DNA of 64,000 nucleotides from Mucilaginibacter aurantiaciroseus (GTDB lineage Bacteria; Bacteroidota; Bacteroidia; Sphingobacteriales; Sphingobacteriaceae), in NCBI RefSeq assembly GCF_024055595.1, contig NZ_JAMXOF010000002.1, positions 930,001-994,000 of the forward strand. The letters are read 5' to 3'. The notes under the pieces were generated by a model. It ran no database searches. It had not been told where the DNA came from and was given only the letters and a program-made list of their open reading frames with translations. The position numbers were made by a program, and so were the translations under genes. Below are positions 36,403 through 45,732 of the stretch, in pieces (within the stretch, counting starts at the first letter, position 1; every line of letters starts with the position of its first letter).

Positions 36403-37452
36403 ATGGCAGATATCGCAAAGCGTTTCCCGCAAAACCCGTTATTATCCCCCAAAGACCTAAAAGCAACCACCGAAGGCCTGCACATTGCCTGCCTGCTAAA
36501 CCCCGGCGTGTTCAGGTTTGATGGAAAGGTTTGGCTGCTGGTGCGGGTGGCTGAGCGCCCGGAGCAAAGCGAAGTAAAGGTGTCTTTCCCGATCCTTACA
36601 GCGACGGGGGAAACCACCATTATGGAAATAGCTTTGGACGATAGCGACCTGATTGCTACGGATGCCCGCGTGGTAAGATACAAAGGGGTAGATTACCTCA
36701 CCACGCTATCGCACCTGCGCTTGCTTTGCAGCGATGATGGCGTGAAGTTTTACGAACCTGAAGGTTATGGAAGGCTGTTTGGAAGCGGCCCGCTGCAAAC
36801 CTTTGGTATCGAGGATTGCCGGGTAACCCGTCTCGAGAATAAATACTACCTCACCTTTACCGCGGTAAGCGATAGCGGGGTGGGCGTAGGCATGCGTACC
36901 ACTACCGACTGGAAAAATTTCCAGACCTATGGTATGATCCTGCCTCCGCATAACAAAGACGTAGCCATATTTGAAGAAAAAATAAACGGTAAGTTTTACA
37001 CCCTGCACCGCCCAAGCAGTGTAGATATTGGCGGTAATTACATCTGGATAGCCGAATCGCCGGATGGCGAGCATTGGGGAAACCACAAATGTATTGTTAA
37101 AACCCGCGAGGGTATGTGGGATAGCGGCCGTGTTGGTGCAGGCGCGGCACCTATCAAAACCGAAAAAGGCTGGCTGGAGATTTATCACGGTGCTACTAAA
37201 GCGCACCGTTATTGCTTAGGTGCTGTATTGCTCGACTTGAATGATCCTTCAAAAGTCATCGCCCGCACCACCGGCCCTATCATGGAACCAACTGAGGCTT
37301 ATGAAACCACCGGCTTTTTTGGCCACGTAGTATTTACTAATGGCCACATAGTTGATGGCGATAACATCACCATATATTATGGCGCTGCCGATGAGTTTGT
37401 TTGCGGGGCTAAGTTTTCAATTATGGAGATCTTGGCGGCTATGGGTGTGTAA
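36403..37452 (+). CDS. GH130 family glycoside phosphorylase/hydrolase
   Basis: 349 residues from ATG 36403 (MADIAKRFPQNPLL); an earlier in-frame start would lie in the preceding terminator. Five-bladed propeller GH130: GLHIACLLNPGVFRFDGKVW, GIEDCRVTRL with the proton-donor Asp region, MWDSGRVGAGAAPIKTEKGW, LEIYHGATKAHRYCLGA and IYYGAADEFVC. The RVGAG and YHGA blocks match GH130 phosphorylases. It would act on beta-1,4-mannosides or mannosyl-glucose/GlcNAc; no signal peptide, so cytoplasmic. 73 bp before uxaC. Confidence 0.88.
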   Translation: MADIAKRFPQNPLLSPKDLKATTEGLHIACLLNPGVFRFDGKVWLLVRVAERPEQSEVKVSFPILTATGETTIMEIALDDSDLIATDARVVRYKGVDYLTTLSHLRLLCSDDGVKFYEPEGYGRLFGSGPLQTFGIEDCRVTRLENKYYLTFTAVSDSGVGVGMRTTTDWKNFQTYGMILPPHNKDVAIFEEKINGKFYTLHRPSSVDIGGNYIWIAESPDGEHWGNHKCIVKTREGMWDSGRVGAGAAPIKTEKGWLEIYHGATKAHRYCLGAVLLDLNDPSKVIARTTGPIMEPTEAYETTGFFGHVVFTNGHIVDGDNITIYYGAADEFVCGAKFSIMEILAAMGV

Positions 37453-37525
37453 CTAAAACGTTTGCGTGCTTTGCAGGTAAAATGTATCAGAAATGTTTAA
37501 TACATTGCCTTTTTATTAACCAATT

Positions 37526-38932
37526 ATGAAGAGCTTTTTAGATGAGGACTTTTTGCTGCACAGTGATACCGCACGCGATCTGTATCACAACCACGCAAAA
37601 GACCTCCCCATTATAGATTACCACTGCCACCTGCCGCCAAACCAAATTGCAGGCGATATCAACTTTATCAACATAACCCAGGCCTGGTTACAGGGCGACC
37701 ATTACAAGTGGCGCGCCATGCGTGCCAACGGAATAGATGAGGCCTACATCACAGGCAGCAAACCTGATAAAGAAAAGTTTCAGCAATGGGCAAGCACCGT
37801 TCCGTACACACTGCGTAACCCGCTTTACCACTGGTCACACCTCGAACTGCAGCGTTATTTCGGCATCACATCGCGACTTACAGAAGGTACTGCCGAATTT
37901 ATCTACCAGGATTGCTCGGCAAGGCTACAAAGCCCGGAGTTTTCGGTACAACAGCTCATCAAAAAAATGAATGTGGAGGTGATTTGCACTACAGATGACC
38001 CGCTGGATGACCTGAGCCACCACGATCAGATAAAACGCGACGGTGCAACGGCAAAGGTATTCCCGGCATTTAGACCGGATAAGGCCATGTATATCGAAGA
38101 CGTGGTAGCGCTAAACGCTTACGTTAACAAACTCGAAGAGGTATCAAACATCAGCATCCATACATTTGAAGATTACCTGTACGCGCTAAAAAACCGTCAT
38201 CATTACTTCGCTGCCAATGGTTGCACCGTGGCAGACCATGGCGTGGAGCACATGTACGCCGAGGAATATACCGATGAAGAAATGCGCGAGATTTTTGAAA
38301 AAGTGCGTACCGAGAAAAAAGTAACCAATTCTGAAAAGGTAAAATTTAAATCGGCCATGCTATATAATTTCGCGGTGTGGAACCAGGAGAAGGATTGGGT
38401 GCAACAGTTCCATTTAGGGGCACTACGGAACAATAACAGCCGCTTGCTTAGTCAGCTTGGGCCGGATACAGGTTTCGACTCTATTGGCGATTTTAGCCAG
38501 GCCAGGCCGCTTGCCAAGTTTCTGAATAAGCTGGATAAGGACGAGCGCCTTGCCAAAACTATCATTTACAACTTAAACCCGGCCGATAACGAAATGATGG
38601 CTGCCATGATCGGTAACTTTAATGACGGCTCTATCGCAGGCAAAGTGCAGTACGGCTCGGCATGGTGGTTTCAGGATCAAAAGGAAGGTATGACCAGGCA
38701 GATCAACGCGCTATCAAATATGGGCTTATTAAGCCGCTTTATAGGTATGCTAACCGATTCGCGCAGCTTCCTGTCGTTCCCCCGTCATGAGTATTTCAGG
38801 CGTATTTTATGCAACCTGTTTGCAGATGATATTGTGAACGGCGAGTTGCCAAATGATGTAGATTGGACAGGTAAAGTAATAAGGGATATTTGCTACTACA
38901 ACGCTAAAAGCTACTTTAACTTTAAGCTTTAA
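37526..38932 (+). CDS. uxaC: glucuronate isomerase
   Basis: 468 residues, the usual length. Amidohydrolase-like barrel beginning LPIIDYHCHLPPNQIA, with EVICTTDDPLDDL and GSAWWFQDQKEGM. Converts D-glucuronate to fructuronate (and galacturonate to tagaturonate). The other uronate genes (uxuA, kduI, mannonate enzymes) are not in the window, so pathway partners lie elsewhere. Its end overlaps the end of the convergent histidine kinase remnant by 11 bp. Confidence 0.95.
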   Translation: MKSFLDEDFLLHSDTARDLYHNHAKDLPIIDYHCHLPPNQIAGDINFINITQAWLQGDHYKWRAMRANGIDEAYITGSKPDKEKFQQWASTVPYTLRNPLYHWSHLELQRYFGITSRLTEGTAEFIYQDCSARLQSPEFSVQQLIKKMNVEVICTTDDPLDDLSHHDQIKRDGATAKVFPAFRPDKAMYIEDVVALNAYVNKLEEVSNISIHTFEDYLYALKNRHHYFAANGCTVADHGVEHMYAEEYTDEEMREIFEKVRTEKKVTNSEKVKFKSAMLYNFAVWNQEKDWVQQFHLGALRNNNSRLLSQLGPDTGFDSIGDFSQARPLAKFLNKLDKDERLAKTIIYNLNPADNEMMAAMIGNFNDGSIAGKVQYGSAWWFQDQKEGMTRQINALSNMGLLSRFIGMLTDSRSFLSFPRHEYFRRILCNLFADDIVNGELPNDVDWTGKVIRDICYYNAKSYFNFKL

Positions 38933-39300
38933 TCGGGATATAGATCGCTATAATCGTACCCTTGTTTTGGTCGGATGAGGTGTCAACCGTGCCTTTCAGG
39001 TACTCTACCCGGGCGATGCTATTTTTGAAGCCGATGCCTTCAAATTTCATCTTGCCGTTGGTGTTAAAACCGATGCCGTTATCCTCGATGGTTAGGGATA
39101 TATTATCCTCCCCTGGGGTAGATTAATGTCCAGCCGGTTGGCTTTAGCGTGTTTTATTTCGTTGTTAACGCATTCCTGCACCACCCGGTAGGGTACAATC
39201 TCTACGTTGTTATCCAGTTGCTGCTCATCCAACCCGTAAGCTTCAAGGTTTACCTTAAGGTGCTGCAAATCTATCTTGTTCACAAAATCTAAAGGTGACC
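38922..39300 (-). pseudogene. C-terminal fragment of a NarL-type histidine kinase, frameshifted
   Basis: Minus strand: LDFVNKIDLQHLKVNLEAYG and EIVPYRVVQECVNNEIKHAK (N-box of HATPase_c), a frameshift near 39125, then GEDNISLTIEDNGIGF (G1 box), GIGFKNSIARVEYLKGT and IIAIYIPIKA ending at TAA 38922-38924. Only the ATPase half of a HisKA_3-type kinase remains; the sensor and dimerisation parts are absent upstream, where a dispersed repeat lies. No response regulator is adjacent. Confidence 0.8.
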
Positions 39301-39367
39301 AATGGCAGGCGCAACCCATATACCTTAAAATACGCATTTTTACCTGCGTAGCCTCACCCGCAGGGCG

Positions 39368-39393
39368 CACGATGTGAGACCCTGCGGCGACAG
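39368..39393. repeat. 26-nt dispersed repeat, copy B
   Basis: CACGATGTGAGACCCTGCGG followed by CGACAG; one mismatch to 18435-18460. It sits at the broken upstream edge of the histidine kinase remnant. Confidence 0.65.
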
Positions 39394-39509
39394 GAAGGAT
39401 AAAAAAACTTTTGTAAATCCTTTAAAAAGTATCTTATATTTAAAACCAATTCTATAAACCAATGCCGGTGGCTGTTGCCGGTCTGTTTAAAACCGTATTA
39501 ACATTACCA

Positions 39510-40667
39510 ATGACTGTACAAAAAGCCGATGACATTCCCGCATCTGATGGTGTTAACACTTCGCCATTTACTTACGAGCGGCTTTATTCCCTTGATGCCC
39601 TGCGCGGGTTTGATATGTTCTGGATCTTAGGGGGCGAGGAAATTTTCCATACCCTTGCCAAGGCAACCGGTTCGCCGTTTTGGAAAACCATCGCCAACCA
39701 GTTTACACACCCGGATTGGAACGGCTTTCATTTGTATGACCTCATCTTCCCGCTGTTTTTGTTTTTGGCGGGGGTGGCAACCCCATACTCTACAGGCCGC
39801 GAGTTGGAAAAGGGCGCTACTAAAGGTCAGCTGGTTTTACGGGTTGTAAAACGCGCGGCTATTTTGGTGTTGCTTGGTTTGCTGGTTAATAATGGTTTAA
39901 AAACGCTTAAAACATTCGAGGAGATCCGCTTTGCATCCGTATTGGGGCGCATTGGTATCGCTTACATGTTCGCTAATATTATTTACCTGTATGCTAACCG
40001 TAAATGGCAGATAGCTTTTTTCTGGTTTTTCATCATCGGGTATTATTTACTGTTGAAATTTACAGCTGCCCCCGGCTTTGCCCCGGGCGACCTAACCATG
40101 CCGGGCAACTTTGCCTCTTATATGGATAGGCTGATACTACCGGGGAAACTTTACTTAGGCATCCACGATCCCGAGGGGCTATTCTCTACCATCCCTGCAA
40201 TAAGCACTGGTTTATTAGGCGTATTGGCAGGCACATTGCTAAAAACCGGGCATCAGCATAAAGGCCGCAAAGCATTTATACTGGCCGCAGTAGGCGTAAT
40301 TTTTTTAGTGCTGGCGCAGATCTGGAACCTGGACTTCCCTATCAATAAAAACCTGTGGACAAGCTCGTTCGTGCTGCATGTAGGCGGTTTAAGTTTGCTG
40401 TTATTGGCGCTGTTTTACTACGTGATAGATGTGTTGGGCTACAAGGCCTGGGCGTTCTATTTCAAGGTCATCGGCATGAACTCCATCCTCATCTACATTT
40501 CCAGCAAATTCATCAACTGGAACTACGCCACCAACGGTTTCTTTGGATGGCTGGGCGAGCTGGTTGGCGAGCCCTACAATATTGTGGTAATGGCCATTTG
40601 TTTTGTGATGATAAAATGGATGTTCCTGTACTTCTTATACCGTAAAAAAACCTTTTTAAAAGTGTAA
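39510..40667 (+). CDS. HGSNAT/DUF5009-type membrane acyltransferase
   Basis: 385 residues from ATG 39510; an ATG at 39462 would add 16 residues. About ten membrane helices. N-terminal RLYSLDALRGFDMFWILGGE is the DALRGxxM signature of COG4299 / heparan-alpha-glucosaminide N-acetyltransferase-like proteins, with FHLYDLIFPLFLFLAGVA following. These are predicted to transfer acetyl groups across the membrane to sugars. First gene of a tight unit with the YdjC, small-subunit and GMC genes (gaps of 11, 2 and 3 bp). Actual acceptor unknown. Confidence 0.82.
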   Translation: MTVQKADDIPASDGVNTSPFTYERLYSLDALRGFDMFWILGGEEIFHTLAKATGSPFWKTIANQFTHPDWNGFHLYDLIFPLFLFLAGVATPYSTGRELEKGATKGQLVLRVVKRAAILVLLGLLVNNGLKTLKTFEEIRFASVLGRIGIAYMFANIIYLYANRKWQIAFFWFFIIGYYLLLKFTAAPGFAPGDLTMPGNFASYMDRLILPGKLYLGIHDPEGLFSTIPAISTGLLGVLAGTLLKTGHQHKGRKAFILAAVGVIFLVLAQIWNLDFPINKNLWTSSFVLHVGGLSLLLLALFYYVIDVLGYKAWAFYFKVIGMNSILIYISSKFINWNYATNGFFGWLGELVGEPYNIVVMAICFVMIKWMFLYFLYRKKTFLKV

Positions 40668-40678
40668 ATTAATCTATC

Positions 40679-41605
40679 ATGAAAAATATAAAATACCTGT
40701 TCTGTATAATGTTATGTGTTGGGTTGATGCAAACGGCATCGGCACAAATGTCCATCCAGATCTTGCCCAAATTGATGCTGCGGCTGGACGATATTGGCAT
40801 GAACCACTCCGTAAACATGGCCATGAAAAAAATGGCTGACACCAGGATGCCATTTTCGGCATCGGTGCAGTTCACTTGCCCGTGGTACCAGGAAGCGGTA
40901 GAGATTTTAAAGAAAAACCCTCAGATAAGTGTTGGCGTGCACCTTACCCTAACATCCGAATGGAAAAATTACCGCTGGGGGCCGGTAACAGGCCGCGAAG
41001 CAGTACCGAGTTTGGTAGATGCGGTTGGGTATTTCCCGCAAAGCACGGGCGCTTTTGCCAAAAGCGGTTACAAGATAGAAGAGGTTGAAAAGGAGCTATC
41101 GGCACAAATAGAACGCGCGCTGGCATCCGGACTAAAAATTTCTTATATAGACCCGCACATGGGTATCGCTTTATCAACCCCGGCATTGCGGGCATTGACC
41201 GAAAAACTGGCGCACAAATACAAACTGGCTATATCAACCCTTAGCGAGCAGGTGTACCTTGGTGAAACCTATAAAGAGATGTGGGGCGAACCGGTTGCCA
41301 CCAAAAAGATAGCGTTTTTGGCTTATGTAACCAATAAACTAAGCAAGAACAGGCCCAACCTGGTGGTGATACACGTTGCCCTGCAAGACCCGGAAATGAA
41401 CGCCCTGTTTGATATGAACAGCAGCATAATGAATACCAAAGCAGGTAAGCCACTTACCGCCCTGCACCGCCAAACAGAACTGAATATGATGTTATCGCCG
41501 GAGTTTAAAAAGCTGGTAGGTTTAAAGTTTGAACTGACTAATTATACCGAACTGATCAAAGAGCGTGGGCTGGATGCCATGAAACTGGAAACCGTAAAAA
41601 ACTAA
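40679..41605 (+). CDS. YdjC/ChbG-family carbohydrate deacetylase, exported
   Basis: 308 residues with signal peptide MKNIKYLFCIMLCVGLMQTA ending near ASAQ. YdjC fold with its metal ligands: LRLDDIGMNHSVN (Asp pair), VGVHLTLTSEW (His) and YIDPHMG (His). Known relatives remove an N-acetyl group from chitooligosaccharides; this one would work in the periplasm. It follows the membrane acyltransferase by 11 bp, pairing an acetyl-transfer and an acetyl-removal enzyme, and precedes the GMC small subunit by 2 bp. Confidence 0.85.
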   Translation: MKNIKYLFCIMLCVGLMQTASAQMSIQILPKLMLRLDDIGMNHSVNMAMKKMADTRMPFSASVQFTCPWYQEAVEILKKNPQISVGVHLTLTSEWKNYRWGPVTGREAVPSLVDAVGYFPQSTGAFAKSGYKIEEVEKELSAQIERALASGLKISYIDPHMGIALSTPALRALTEKLAHKYKLAISTLSEQVYLGETYKEMWGEPVATKKIAFLAYVTNKLSKNRPNLVVIHVALQDPEMNALFDMNSSIMNTKAGKPLTALHRQTELNMMLSPEFKKLVGLKFELTNYTELIKERGLDAMKLETVKN

Positions 41606-41607
41606 CG

Positions 41608-41994
41608 ATGGAACGGAGGCTGTTCGTAAAACTATCTGCCTTTACGGCATTGGTACTAACCCTACCGTTGGCGCAAAGTTGCAATAGCAGTTTAAAAGAA
41701 ATAGCGGTTGCGCAGCCTTTCCTGTTCTCGCATTTAGTGGATGCCAAAACTATTAAAGAGGCCGGTGCCGATTACCTGAAAAAGCACCCTGTAGAAAACG
41801 ATCAACAAAAGCTTTCGAAATTGTTATTGGGCGGAAAAGACCTTGCTGCATTAGGTAAAGATGAGATCCGGGCGATGCTTGATGAACAGGTAACAGCCGA
41901 CTTTATAGCAGGCAAAGTAATAGCGATAAGCGGCTGGGTAATGTCGCAAACAGAGGCACGCCAATGCGCGCTATATTCATTACTTAAAGCCTAA
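41608..41994 (+). CDS. gluconate 2-dehydrogenase subunit 3-like small subunit with Tat-like signal
   Basis: 128 residues. N-terminus MERRLFVKLSAFTALVLTLP has a twin-arginine RRxFxK pattern and hydrophobic core, ending in LAQSC, which could be a lipobox. The rest is a small helical domain as in the gamma/subunit III of FAD-dependent sugar dehydrogenases. In those complexes the small subunit carries the only Tat signal and exports the folded GMC subunit with it. The GMC gene follows by 3 bp, supporting that pairing. Confidence 0.75.
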   Translation: MERRLFVKLSAFTALVLTLPLAQSCNSSLKEIAVAQPFLFSHLVDAKTIKEAGADYLKKHPVENDQQKLSKLLLGGKDLAALGKDEIRAMLDEQVTADFIAGKVIAISGWVMSQTEARQCALYSLLKA

Positions 41995-41997
41995 GCC

Positions 41998-43530
41998 ATG
42001 CATATTGATGCAAGAAATATAGAGAACAACAGCCTGATAGAGGGCGATATCTGCATAGTGGGCTCGGGCGCGGCTGGCATTAGCATAGCGCTCGAGTTTT
42101 TGAACACGCCTTATAAAGTGATACTGCTGGAGGGCGGCGGCTTTGAATACGAAAAGCAAATGCAAGACCTGTACAAAGGTAAAACCACCGGGCAGCGCTA
42201 TTACCCGCTAGATTCGGCAAGGTTGCATTACTTTGGCGGTACAACAGGGCATTGGTCGGGCTTTTGTTCAACTTTCGACCCGATAGATTTTAAGGAACGC
42301 GACTGGGTGCCGCATAGCGGATGGCCCATAACCCGCCAGGATCTGGACGCATATTACCCTCGTGCCCATAAAAACCTCGACCTTGGCCCGTACGAATACG
42401 ACGTAAAATACTGGCAGGGCAAAGACCCGGAACTAAGATCGCTACCCTTTAAGGGCGATGCCGTTTACAATAAAATGTGGCAGTTTAGTAAGCCCACCCG
42501 CTTCGGTACAAAATACCGCGATACCATTATAAAAGCGCCAAACATCCATCTATACACTTATGCAAACGTAACGGATATTACCGGTAATGAAAATGCATCG
42601 GCCATAACACAGGTTACGGTTAAAAATTTGGCTGGTAAACAGCATACGGTTAAGGCAAAGCAGTTTATAATCGCCTGTTGTTCTATTCAAAACGCGCGCC
42701 TGCTGTTGGCTTCAAACAATCAAATGCCGAAAGGGCTGGGTAACCAAAATGACAATGTGGGCCGTTACTTTATGGAACACCTGGAGATTAAATCGGCAGA
42801 GTTATGGTTGGCAAAGCCCGATGTGCTAAAACTTTATCATTGGGAGTGGGAGATAACCAAAGCCCGCGCCGAATTAGCCATCAGCGAAGAAATGCAGCGC
42901 AAGCATAAGATCTTGAACGGCACTGCATCGCTTATTCCGTTGGATATTGCCAAACAACAAGCCGCCTTTATAGATATATGGACGGCAGATACCGCCCAAA
43001 CCAAAAAAAACTTTGCCAAGTTTGAAAAAGCAGAAAAAGATGGCGCGAAAAAGGAGGGGCATAGCTCGTATCAATTATTTACCCGGGTAGAACAAGCGCC
43101 AAATCCTGATAGCCGCGTTACGTTAGATACTGAAAGGGATGCTTTAGGCGTGCCGCGTGCTATGCTGCATTGGGAACTTACCCCGCTGGAAAAACACAGC
43201 CTGCGCGGCATCCACAAAATTATTGGTGAGCAAATTGGTATTACCGAGGCAGGCCGCGTTAGGCTAATGGAATACCTGCGCGATGAAAACGATAACACCT
43301 GGCCCGAATTTACCGGTGGTGGCTGGCACCATATGGGCACAACCCGCATGGCTGCCGACCCTAAAAAAGGGGTGGTGGATGCCAACTGTAAAGTGCACGG
43401 CATAGCAAACCTATACATGGCCGGCGCATCGTGCTATGCAACTGCCGCCGCGCCAAACCCAACGTTAACATTGGTAGCGCTGACTATCCGATTGGCGGAT
43501 CATATCAAACAAAAGGTAAAGGCGGTTTAA
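41998..43530 (+). CDS. GMC-family FAD-dependent sugar oxidoreductase
   Basis: 510 residues. FAD Rossmann motif DICIVGSGAAGISIALEFLN with LLEGGGFE, GTTGHWSGF, then C-terminal GGGWHHMGTTRM (catalytic His) and the end NLYMAGASCYATAAAPNPTL. No signal peptide of its own, consistent with export by the Tat-bearing small subunit. Related enzymes oxidise sugars, some at C3 to 3-keto-glycosides. No cytochrome subunit lies nearby, so the electron acceptor is unknown. Last gene of the four-gene unit. Confidence 0.88.
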   Translation: MHIDARNIENNSLIEGDICIVGSGAAGISIALEFLNTPYKVILLEGGGFEYEKQMQDLYKGKTTGQRYYPLDSARLHYFGGTTGHWSGFCSTFDPIDFKERDWVPHSGWPITRQDLDAYYPRAHKNLDLGPYEYDVKYWQGKDPELRSLPFKGDAVYNKMWQFSKPTRFGTKYRDTIIKAPNIHLYTYANVTDITGNENASAITQVTVKNLAGKQHTVKAKQFIIACCSIQNARLLLASNNQMPKGLGNQNDNVGRYFMEHLEIKSAELWLAKPDVLKLYHWEWEITKARAELAISEEMQRKHKILNGTASLIPLDIAKQQAAFIDIWTADTAQTKKNFAKFEKAEKDGAKKEGHSSYQLFTRVEQAPNPDSRVTLDTERDALGVPRAMLHWELTPLEKHSLRGIHKIIGEQIGITEAGRVRLMEYLRDENDNTWPEFTGGGWHHMGTTRMAADPKKGVVDANCKVHGIANLYMAGASCYATAAAPNPTLTLVALTIRLADHIKQKVKAV

Positions 43531-43626
43531 TACCGCCCGTTCAAGCATGCACGCTTGAATGATGATAACCGTGAGCGGCCCCGTTTGCGATACAAAGCCA
43601 GCGTGGATGCTGGAAATTTCTTAAGG

Positions 43627-44820
43627 TTAAGCGTGGACGCTTGTCTTGGCCTCTTTGGTATTACTCAACATCACAATTCCAACCGCAATTACACCCCAAA
43701 GCAACATTTGCCAGGTGCTCATGTCCCACTCGCCAAGTTTCCAGGATAGCAGGCCGAAGTAGGTACCTGCCGAACCACCAATGAAATAGGTGGTCATGTA
43801 AATAGTATTCAGTCGGCTGTGAGCATGTTCATCCAACGCGTAGATACGGGCAAAATTAGTTATCTGAGTAGCCTGTACGCCAATATCTAAGAAGAAAATG
43901 GCTACAATAAGCGCGACAATCGAATAAGGAAAGATCTTCAGCAGGATCACACTGGCGATGATCATCCCAACGGAAATTAATAACGAACGGTGTGTATTGC
44001 CCTTGTCGGCCAGTTTGCCAAACCAAGGGGCAACCAGCGCGCCCCCAATGGCTATAAAGCCAAACAAACCAATGGCACTTGCCGAAAAATTTAGCGGCGC
44101 GTTACTGAGGTGGAAAGTTAGGGTGGTCCAAAAGGAGCAGAAGATGCCGAAGGTAAAGAAGCCAAGCAATGCCGCCTGTCTCAATATTTTAAATTCACCC
44201 ACTAAGGATAGGGCTGATTTTAGCAAGCCCACATAATTACCTTTAAATTTTGGCGGTACGTTGGGCAGGTATAATTTCAATAATATTGCAACAACAAATA
44301 CCATCCCAGCCGAGATGCCGTAAACAAAACGCCATCCCAACCAGCCGGCAATTAACCCGCTAATAACCCGCGCACCTAATATCCCCACTAAAATTCCACT
44401 AAATACTTTACCAACTGTTTTGCCGCGGTTAACACTATCTAATGTGGCGGCCATAGGCATCAATATCTGGGCCGATGTAGCAAGCAAACCAACTAATAAA
44501 CTCAATGCATAAACCTGGTATAATTGCGTAGCAAAGCTAAACCCGGCAAGGGCTATGATCAATAAGGTACTTAACAACAGTATCAGGTTTTTGCGGTTTA
44601 CCTTATCGCCAAGGGGGATCAAAAAAAACATCCCCAGGCCATAACCCAGTTGCGCAAACATCGATACCTTACCAATTTCGGAACCCGAAGCATGTACAGA
44701 CAGGCCAATGTCTTTAAGAATAGGCTGGTTGTAATAGATGTTGGCTACCGTAACACCGGCCGCAACGGCCATTAGGGGAATAATTGCGGGGTGCAGTTTG
44801 GGGGTAGCGGTATCTGTCAT
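43627..44820 (-). CDS. major facilitator superfamily transporter
   Basis: 397 residues, twelve predicted helices. MFS motif A-like GDKVNRKN between helices 2 and 3 and a second at GKLADKGNTHRS. Resembles uncharacterised drug/metabolite exporters of the YgaY/Bcr type (AGVTVANIYYNQPIL start). Minus strand, alone, convergent with the GMC gene; the 97-bp gap has short GCATGC/GCGTGGACGC inverted pieces. Substrate unknown. Confidence 0.85.
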   Translation of the reverse strand: MTDTATPKLHPAIIPLMAVAAGVTVANIYYNQPILKDIGLSVHASGSEIGKVSMFAQLGYGLGMFFLIPLGDKVNRKNLILLLSTLLIIALAGFSFATQLYQVYALSLLVGLLATSAQILMPMAATLDSVNRGKTVGKVFSGILVGILGARVISGLIAGWLGWRFVYGISAGMVFVVAILLKLYLPNVPPKFKGNYVGLLKSALSLVGEFKILRQAALLGFFTFGIFCSFWTTLTFHLSNAPLNFSASAIGLFGFIAIGGALVAPWFGKLADKGNTHRSLLISVGMIIASVILLKIFPYSIVALIVAIFFLDIGVQATQITNFARIYALDEHAHSRLNTIYMTTYFIGGSAGTYFGLLSWKLGEWDMSTWQMLLWGVIAVGIVMLSNTKEAKTSVHA

Positions 44821-44958
44821 GCGGCAAACCTAAGCAAATGGGTTATGCTATCAAATGCAAACACAGTTTATATGCCTTACAATGTATATTTGTGAAAGTA
44901 AGTTGACAAACGGGCGTAAAGCCGCCAAATATTTTCATATTTGAACAAACGCTAAATA

Positions 44959-45636
44959 ATGATCAGGATTTGTGTTGTAGAGGATGAAGAAAAGGTTTCA
45001 TCATTTATAAAAAAAGGCCTTAACGAACACGATTACGAAGTGGATATTGCCGATACTGGTGAAACCGCGTTGGAGATGGTGCAGGCGTTGGAGTATAACC
45101 TGCTGATACTGGATGTAATGCTGCCCGATATGAGCGGCATAGAAATATGCCGGGAAGTACGCAAGCACCAGCCCCAGTTGCCCGTGCTGATGTTAAGCGC
45201 ATTAGGGACAATTGATGATAAGGTGAACGGTTTGCATTCCGGTGCGGACGATTACCTGGTAAAGCCATTCCATTTTAACGAATTGCTGGCGCGGATAGAA
45301 GCCCTGCTTCGCCGTAAAAAACTTGCCGATGACGATACCCATATTCTGAGTTTTGGAGGATTAAAACTAAATACGTGGGATAAAACTGCCGAGCGCGAGG
45401 GCAAACAAATAAACCTTACCGCTAAAGAATACAGCTTGCTTGAACTGCTGATGAACAACCCTGGCAAGCTACTTTCGCGCGAGTATATTATGGAGCGGGT
45501 ATGGGGGATAAGCTTTGATACCGGTACCAATATGGTTGATGTTTATGTAAACTATCTGCGTAATAAAATTCAGAAGGGTTTCGAGAAAAAATTGATTCAT
45601 ACGGTGATTGGTATGGGGTATATTCTTAAGGACTAA
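44959..45636 (+). CDS. OmpR-family response regulator (heavy-metal type)
   Basis: 225 residues. Receiver domain with phospho-acceptor Asp in LLILDVMLPDMSG, switch Ser/Ala in MLSALG and Lys in YLVKPFHF; winged helix DNA-binding domain with NLTAKEYSLLELLMNNPGKL, and the end LIHTVIGMGYIL. Wording matches CusR/CzcR-like regulators. It precedes the histidine kinase and RND pump genes and very likely binds the phased 11-bp repeats at 47107-47146 as tandem dimers. Confidence 0.92.
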   Translation: MIRICVVEDEEKVSSFIKKGLNEHDYEVDIADTGETALEMVQALEYNLLILDVMLPDMSGIEICREVRKHQPQLPVLMLSALGTIDDKVNGLHSGADDYLVKPFHFNELLARIEALLRRKKLADDDTHILSFGGLKLNTWDKTAEREGKQINLTAKEYSLLELLMNNPGKLLSREYIMERVWGISFDTGTNMVDVYVNYLRNKIQKGFEKKLIHTVIGMGYILKD

Positions 45637-45727
45637 AGCCCTACCCAAACCCTCCCCGGAAGGGAAGGCTTTAATAAAATTTAAAAAAATTCTCTCCGCT
45701 AACCTGCGGCGGAGATTTAAAGGGGGC
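45637..45727. repeat. intergenic repeat block between regulator and kinase genes
   Basis: Contains CCCTACCCAAACCCTCCCCG-GAAGGG (related to 22921-22950) and CTCTCCGCTAACCTGCGGCGGAG, a GC-rich hairpin. Such elements are noncoding repeats; this one splits a regulator-kinase pair normally a few bases apart. Confidence 0.55.
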
Positions 45728-45732
45728 TACTA

